From: Pezicula radicicola
Taxonomy: Eukaryota > Ascomycota > Leotiomycetes > Helotiales > Dermateaceae
NCBI GenBank assembly: GCA_003008705.1
Contig: PDUO01000008.1
Span: 1,340,117 to 1,404,116 of the forward strand
Length of the DNA stretch: 64,000 bases
Reading direction: 5' to 3'
Below are positions 58,064 to 64,000 of the stretch, one piece after another. Position numbers and translations under genes: made by a program. The notes below the pieces were generated by a model that was given only the letters and a program-made list of their open reading frames with translations, was not told the origin of the DNA and did not search any database. Within the stretch, counting starts at the first letter, position 1; the number at the start of each line of letters is the position of its first letter.

Positions 58064-58780
58064 TTTCTATTCATTGGGACGGCGAGATGGTAAATAGATA
58101 CGAAAGTCAGATCCGAGAATTCATTCTCGGACCTGGCATGAAAACCAGAATACCAATTGCGAACCCAGTAAAAGTTTCATGATACTGCGAAACAGAATAT
58201 TACATGAAATGTGAACATCTGAGGCTGGTCTGGCTCTGAACTGAAGAGTTGGCCCAATTTTCCTGTCCCTGTCGTCGTATGTGGCAGCTACAACCTGTTA
58301 ATGACTATATTGGAAGGAAATTCTGGATCTAGGAATTTCCAGACTGAGAATTGCGAACGTATTCCATGTGGCTGGAAACAGGGCTGGGACAGTCTCGCCA
58401 GCTTGGAAAATGGCATACTAAAGCCTCAACATCAAGGTATACACGCACTTCTTTGATAAAACACGTCCATGATTGAGAATCTGATGAAGGTTATCTCATG
58501 TGGCAGTAGTCACAATCACAAACCATGATGGCATCCATACCTTGATCGCTAAAGGCTTAGCGATCTTTAAGCGATTTTCAGGGGCCTTCGCCAAATTCCA
58601 GCGGACTGTGCCAAGCCGAACCCTGCCGACCTGGTTGAGTCCCTACTAAACTTACTATAAACGAGTACACTATCCACCCTTTGCACTTCACTATAACTGT
58701 ACAAACTTTGAGCCTAACAGGACATACAGTGGAAATAGAGAATTGGATGGAAATAGAGAAAAATCACGTGATTTTTTACC
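58064..58780. other. Intergenic region with repeat copy 2
   Basis: Normal base composition and no gene. It includes the second copy of the 36 bp dispersed repeat and ends abruptly at the AT-rich block. Confidence 0.45.
58252..58287 (+). repeat. 36 bp dispersed repeat, copy 2
   Basis: Begins GCCCAATTTTCCTGTC and ends CGTATGTGGCAG; 33 of 36 positions match the copy at 45126-45161. Confidence 0.8.
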
Positions 58781-59010
58781 TAGAAAAAAAAACTAAGAAA
58801 TTAAATTAGAATAAAACTAAAATAGATATTAATTAAACTAATATAGTATTTAAATCCTTAGACTTAGTACTCTTAAATAAGTCTATACTAGCCCGATTTA
58901 ACTTAGTTTATATTAAGTTAGTAGAGGGGTAGTTTAATTTACTTAGAGAAATCTTAAACTAAAATTAAAGAGTCTTATTAAATAGAAATAAAAGGAGTAT
59001 TATAAAAGGG

Positions 59011-59290
59011 TAAATTTTTAAATTATATATATAAAAATATAAGATATAGAGTAAAGACTATAATATAAGATAATATATAAATATAAAATATAATTATATA
59101 ATATAATTAAAATTATTAATATTATTAAAGATAAAGTAAATATAAAAGAATATTAAATTATTATAATTTCTAAGACTTTTTATCTAAACTTTTATATAGT
59201 AATTTAAGTTAAGTTTAATTATTTAATTAAAAATAAGACTTACCTTAATATAGTATTATATAGTTTTAGAATTACTTAAATTAAAACTCT
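59011..59290 (+). repeat. AT-block repeat, copy 1 (shorter)
   Basis: Shares with copies 2 and 3 a conserved order: TATATATA then AAATATAA, GTAAAG, ATATAATTATATAATATAAT, ATTATTAAAGATAAAGT, AAAGAATATTAA and ATTTAATTAAAAAT. It stops earlier than the other two. Confidence 0.7.
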
Positions 59291-59411
59291 TAAATAAGTT
59301 TATACTAGTTTAATTTAAACTAGTTTATTCTAAGTTAATTCTATAAATAGTAATTTAAAGTTAAATAAGATTAGTCTTATTTAAGTTATAATCTATTATT
59401 AATAATATAAA

Positions 59412-59850
59412 AGAATAAATCTTTAGATTATATATATAGAAATATAAAATATAAAGTAAAGACTATAATATAAAATAATAAATAAATATAAAATATAATT
59501 ATATAATATAATTAAAATTATTAATATTATTAAAGATAAAATAGATATAAAAGAATATTAAATTATTATAATTTTTAAAATTTTTTATTTAACTTTTATA
59601 TAATAATATAAATTAAATTTAATTATTTAATTAAAAATAAAATTTACTTTAATATATTTATTTCTCTCTTTTTTTAATTATTTACTTTTAAGTAGTTTTA
59701 GTTTTTTTTAAATTTTAAAGAAAATTAAATATAAAATTTAAAAATAAAATAAATATATAAAANAATAATAATAATAGATTATAGTATTAAAATAAAGAGT
59801 AGTTTTATTAATAATTTAATATATTTTATATAGTATTATAATATATAAAG
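59412..59850 (+). repeat. AT-block repeat, copy 2
   Basis: Longer copy running on through TTAAGTAGTTTTAG and GAAAATTAAATATAAAA to a TTTTATTAATAATTTAATAT end. It differs from copy 3 largely by C-to-T and G-to-A changes, being the more AT-rich. Contains the N at 59763. Confidence 0.75.
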
Positions 59851-60076
59851 ATCTCTTAATCCTAATATTAGTTAAAAGAGATAATATAAAGTTTAAATAA
59901 TAAGATAAAGATACTATTACTAAGTTAAAGAGTATAAGATTACTAAGTTACTAAGTATATATAAAGATATTATATTTAAGTTAAATATAAAACTCTTATC
60001 TAAGAGAGAATAACTATCTACTTATATAGAACCTTTATAAGTATAGATTATTAAAATCCCTTAGATTAGTACTATA

Positions 60077-60505
60077 GAAGAATAAATCTCTAAACTATAT
60101 ATATAGAAATATAAAATATAAAGTAAGTTATAGAATAAGATAATAAATAAATATAAAATATAATTATATAATATAATTAAAAATTATTAATATTATTAAA
60201 GATAAAGTTAGTATAAAAGAATATTAATTTATTATTATTTTTAAAACTTTTTATTTAGTTTTTATATAGTAATTTAAACTAAGTCTAATTATTTAATTAA
60301 AAATTAAACTTACTCTAGTATATTTATCCCCCCCTTTCTTTAATTACTTATCCTTAAGTAGTTTTAGTTTTCTTTAAATTCTAGAGGAAATTAAATATAA
60401 AACTTAAGAATAAAATAAATAAGTAAAAAAGTAATAATAGTAAGTTATAATATTAAAATAGAGGGTAGTTTTATTAATAGTCTAATATAATTTATATAAT
60501 ACTTA
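60077..60505 (+). repeat. AT-block repeat, copy 3
   Basis: Collinear with copy 2 but keeps more C and G, for example TATCCCCCCCTTTC where copy 2 has TATTTCTCTCTTTT. It is the least mutated copy. Confidence 0.75.
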
Positions 60506-62512
60506 TTACTTATATAATAATCTTCTAAAGTAATTACTTCTTATTTCTTTCTTTAATTTTAATAACCTCTTTTAAATTAATTCTAATAACTATTCTACTA
60601 ATAATATTATTAATAAATTATTTAATAAAGGAAAGTATCTCCTTCTCTTTATTCTTAAAGAATACTAATTAAAAACTAGATTAATTTAATATAATAGTAC
60701 TTCTTCGAAGTTACTAGTCTTATTACTAGTTCTAGTACTAAATCTAACTTTTTCAAGAACTATATTTATTACCTTACTTTTAACTTTAAACTTCTAAATC
60801 TATATAAACCCTCTTCTTTCTTTAATAAATAATTTTCTTTCTTTTTCTTTTATTATTATTATCTATTATTAATTAATTTTAAATTTAATCCTCTCTCTTT
60901 ATTAATAACTTTATCTAAGATTATTAACTTTATCTAATATTAATAAACTATATATTAGTAAGATCTATCTATCTCTTTTTTATAGTTCTTATAGAATAAA
61001 CTAATACTATTTTATAGTTCTAAGTTTAATAATCTTCTATACTCTTATAATAAACTTTAATTTATAATAATCTTATCTTTCTCTTTTAATAACTTTAAAT
61101 AAATACCTCTTCTTTCTTTATTTTACTAGTTAACTTTTTAAAAGCTTCTAATTAAATTCTTTTTTATTATTCTAATTTAATAATATTCTTATCTTTATAC
61201 TTATATATAACTTAAAAGAGAAGTATCCTATTTCTTTCCTTTCTTTATACTTTAAAGTAAGCTAATATCCCTAGTATATAGGTCTATATTTATTCTTTAA
61301 TTATAATAATCTTCTCTTCTTTTCTCTAACTTTAGTTATAATATATATAAGTATATTATCTTTCCTTTATTCCTTATTTATATATTTACCTCTTAAGTCT
61401 CTTATAATCTCTAAAAGACCTCTTAATACCTCTACTTAATTATTATCTATAGATAAATAATTATAGTAAGTCTACTTAAAGTATACTTTAAGTATACTTA
61501 AAACTATTTAAAGTTTAAGGACTACTTAATATAGTTAATTTAAAACTATATTAATTTAAGACTTTAATTTAAATTCTTTCTTTTTTTCTTTATTTAAACT
61601 TAATAATAATACTTTTTTTAAAAGTAAATAATATAATAAGATTCTTCTCTTTCTTCTTTCTTTTACTTATAGAATATTAATATTAATTATAATTATTTAA
61701 ACTATTAATTATTATAGTTTATACTATTAACTTTATATTTTTATCCTTTAGTTTTAAACCTATCTATAAACTTTCTCTTAAGGGTTAACTCTCTTCTAAG
61801 GAAGACTACCTCCTTATAAAAGTAAGATTTATATTATTACTATACTCTAGAGCTATTATACTTTATCTAGATAGGTTGAATATTATATTAGTATTAATTT
61901 AACCTAAGTTAAACTCTTACTTTAGTCTTACTAGTATAGTAGTTATTTAATTATTAACTAATAGTTAGTTTTTAATTAGTAGTATCTCTTTATTTCCTAT
62001 AGGAATTAATCTATCTTATTCTTTTTAAAGGTTCTTTTTAGATTTAATTCTTATTCTTATATAGTATAAGTTAGTTTTAAATCTTTAAATCTTTTCTAAA
62101 GAGTATTATCTCTTTCTTCTTTTTAAAACCTTATTAATTATATACTTAGACTATTTATATAATAAGCTAACTTACTTATATTATTTCTACTTTTAATATT
62201 AATTTTTAACTCTAAAAGTAATAATAATTCTTAACTTATAGTATTATTATAAAGGGAGTATCTATCTAATTATTTAGTTTAAACTATTTTAAATTAATAA
62301 GACTCCCCTTCTTAGCTTCCTTTATATCTTTTATCTATCTAATTATCTTCTACTATAATCTTTACTTATAACTTTTCCTCTATAGAGTCTTTCTTATAAC
62401 TTTTCTCTCTATTAACTTTAGATTATATAGTTACTTAAACCTCTGAAATAATATAGTTTAGGATTCTAAATAAACTCTACCCCCTCTTTAGAATAATTTC
62501 TAACTAAAATTA

Positions 62513-62533
62513 CGTGCCATTGATCTTTGTGCA
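62513..62533 (+). repeat. Left terminal inverted repeat of Tc1 element
   Basis: Starts directly after TA and pairs with 63876-63896 read in reverse complement. It keeps CGTGCC where the other end has TATACC, so it is the less RIP-changed terminus. Confidence 0.75.
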
Positions 62534-62661
62534 TACCCCAGAACACAGACCACCCCACCATAATTCGATTTATCTACCTAATCTTCCCAACCTATTTAAA
62601 AACCCAATAAAATAGATAAAAATCTAATAATATATTCATTTGAAAGCCCTAAAATAGAGCT

Positions 62662-63813
62662 TTAATACTTGGTATACCAGCCTTTTGCCTTGCGTAGAGC
62701 ACGTACTCTATTTGGTATAGAAAGGATAAGCCTATCAATAAGCTCTTGTGGAACCACCTCCTAGGCCTCTTTGATCCAACCCTTTAAAATTTCTACATCC
62801 TCCCTATTATTCTTAAGTAAATAGATGTCTGGATGTTGCCTATATAAAATAGACTTCATGGCCCGCTAGACATGTTCAATTGGGTTTATATCTGGGTTGT
62901 GCGCAGGCCAGTCAATAACCCAGATTCCATACTCCTTGAACTACCTCTGTACCTTCCCTGATGTATATATTTTCATATTATCTTATTGATAAAATCGACC
63001 TAGCTGATATATAAGAAGAAGTACCTCTTCAAGAGCCTATAGGTAACTCCAGGTTGTATATCCATTGCCTTTAGAGTCTGAATCTCTAGTCATAATGACT
63101 AGGTCTGATCTCCTACCTAACCATATTACCCCCTATACCATTATAGTAATATCTGGCTTCCTATGATTCGTAATATTAACCATTCGTCGCTCGTATCGTT
63201 CGTTCGAGAATCGCTATACCCAGCCAGTGGGATTCGAGGTGTCTGAGGCTACAGAGTACTCGTCGGAGTAGTAGCCCTAGGTGGGGTATTAGCCTTGAAA
63301 ATAACCTTATTTTAATGTATATACCTGAGTCAACTCCACTTCCCTCCCTTACTATTCTCGATAATATCGAGTTCTCTGTAATATAGCCCTCCTATCTAAG
63401 AATATCCTTTTCAAAGATCTCCAATATTTGAGCCTTGTAGAGTGTAGAATACGTCGAAGTATGGTTTTCGACACCTTTTTACCTAGTCGAGTTTAACACC
63501 ATTCTATAAGACTACCCCAGGGAAGGGTAGGCTCCTTTCGAACTAGTCTGAATAGAGATCGCCTTTCTCTTCGATTTAATATAGGTGTCGGGCCAGGATG
63601 AGGTCGATTTCGTACAGTATTCGTCTCTTTATATCGCTTTATTGTATTTTGTACCGAATTTCGATGGTACTTAAATCGACGCGCTATATCACCTATTTTA
63701 TCCCCACCCAAAATAGCTTGTATAATACCAATTCGTTGGTCTTTAGTTAATTGGGATCGAGGCTTTCGATTGGTATTAAGCCTATCAGCAAAGGATTTAC
63801 GTGGGCTGGGTAT
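62662..63813 (-). pseudogene. Tc1-type DD34E transposase, inactivated
   Basis: Read on the minus strand the pieces are collinear with a Tc1 transposase: an HTH part GGDKIGDIARRFKYHRNSVQ with RPHPGPTP (63493-63720), SDEYSVASDTSNPTGWV carrying the first Asp, DNMKIYTS with the second Asp, and DWPAHNPDINPIEHV with the Glu, ending LIDRLILSIPNRVRALRKAK and KGWYTKY. It is broken by stops, several at Trp positions (IEHV-stop-R, KEA-stop-E), which are TGG-to-TAG as expected from RIP; the start codon seems changed from ATG to ATA. Length matches the family (~380 codons). Confidence 0.85.
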
Positions 63814-63875
63814 TGTGGTGTTGTATGAAGAGTGGTGGGAGGCACGAAAACGCGTCGTGTCTTATATATGGGTCG

Positions 63876-63896
63876 TGTACAAAGAATAGTGGTATA
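63876..63896 (-). repeat. Right terminal inverted repeat of Tc1 element
   Basis: Reverse complement reads TATACCAC...TTTGTACA and ends directly before TA. It is changed by transitions relative to the left end. Confidence 0.75.
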
Positions 63897-63898
63897 TA

Positions 63899-64000
63899 AT
63901 TTTATTTAATATTAACTTTCCTATCTCTTATTACTTAACTAATCTAGGGTTAGATTAATTTAATTTTAGTAGTAGTAGAATAAGGTAGTTATAAGATATA
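63899..64000. repeat. Continuation of AT-rich DNA
   Basis: Beyond the Tc1 element the AT-rich composition resumes to the window end, indicating that the element inserted into the AT block or its unmutated ancestor. Confidence 0.6.

Larger units (their letters stand above)
58781..62512. repeat. AT-rich RIP-mutated repeat block
   Basis: About 3.7 kb of almost pure A/T with dense TA steps, no usable frame and one unresolved base at 59763. Both edges are sharp. Within it a repeat recurs three times (see separate entries). Such blocks in ascomycetes are transposon remains whose C was changed to T by RIP. Confidence 0.8.
62513..63896 (-). mobile_element. Tc1/mariner element, dead, with TIRs
   Basis: A 1384 bp element flanked by TA on both sides (62511-62512 and 63897-63898), the target duplication of Tc1/mariner. 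Its ends form inverted repeats of ~21 bp: the left end CGTGCCATTG...TCTTTGTGCA and the right end, read inward, TATACCACTA...TCTTTGTACA; most differences are C/T or G/A. It encloses a transposase pseudogene and lies inside AT-rich DNA while itself less AT-rich, which suggests it came later or escaped the heaviest mutation. Confidence 0.85.

Noticed and set aside
1..64000. tRNA, rRNA, CRISPR arrays and bacterial-type elements
   Set aside because: By eye I found no cloverleaf with a convincing T-arm, no rRNA sequence and no spaced repeat array; a covariance-model scan would be decisive for tRNAs.

Overview
The window is nuclear DNA of a filamentous ascomycete (Pezizomycotina). The support is many 45-60 bp introns with GT(A/G)-AG borders, Zn2Cys6 and Est1/C2H2 proteins, a chitin-binding GH18 chitinase paired with a LysM protein, a PTH11/SAT4-like rhodopsin-domain protein, and AT-rich blocks that look mutated by RIP (repeat-induced point mutation). 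A Leotiomycetes-type genome would fit the mosaic of GC-balanced genes and AT islands, but that is only inference. Exon structures were worked out by eye; for every spliced gene called intact the reading phases close across all junctions.

Layout. 0.5-3.2 kb: an RS-tailed repeat protein and ribosomal protein uL16. 5.9-10.9 kb: a conserved unnamed fungal protein facing an ankyrin protein with a STAND-type N-terminus. 11.7-14.5 kb: an 11-exon sugar-porter MFS gene. 15-19 kb: an Est1-like/C2H2 protein. 19.8-24.3 kb: a Zn2Cys6 regulator divergent from a DHA2 drug-efflux MFS gene across a 449 bp promoter. 24.5-28.4 kb: a decay zone with an FAD amine-oxidase pseudogene and a remnant alpha/beta-hydrolase of the NLR-associated type. 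29.3-37.6 kb: a small conserved protein, a 7TM rhodopsin-domain protein, a Gfo/Idh/MocA oxidoreductase and the splicing factor Prp6/Prp1. 37.9-42.4 kb: a second decayed alpha/beta-hydrolase plus ankyrin locus. 42.7-47.3 kb: an unnamed membrane protein, an AT island ending in an acidic ORF, and an F-box-like protein. 47.7-58.1 kb: a 1800-residue subgroup-C (killer-toxin-like) chitinase head-to-head with an 814-residue multi-LysM protein. 58.8-64 kb: an AT-rich RIP block holding three copies of one repeat and a dead Tc1/mariner element with recognisable terminal inverted repeats.

How the genes work together. Two pairs look functional: regulator with efflux pump, and chitinase with LysM protein. 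The rest is housekeeping genes interspersed with immune-receptor-like and self/non-self-type genes, several of them decaying. Cross-gene oddities are four introns with GC donors and three introns whose length is a multiple of three with no in-frame stop.
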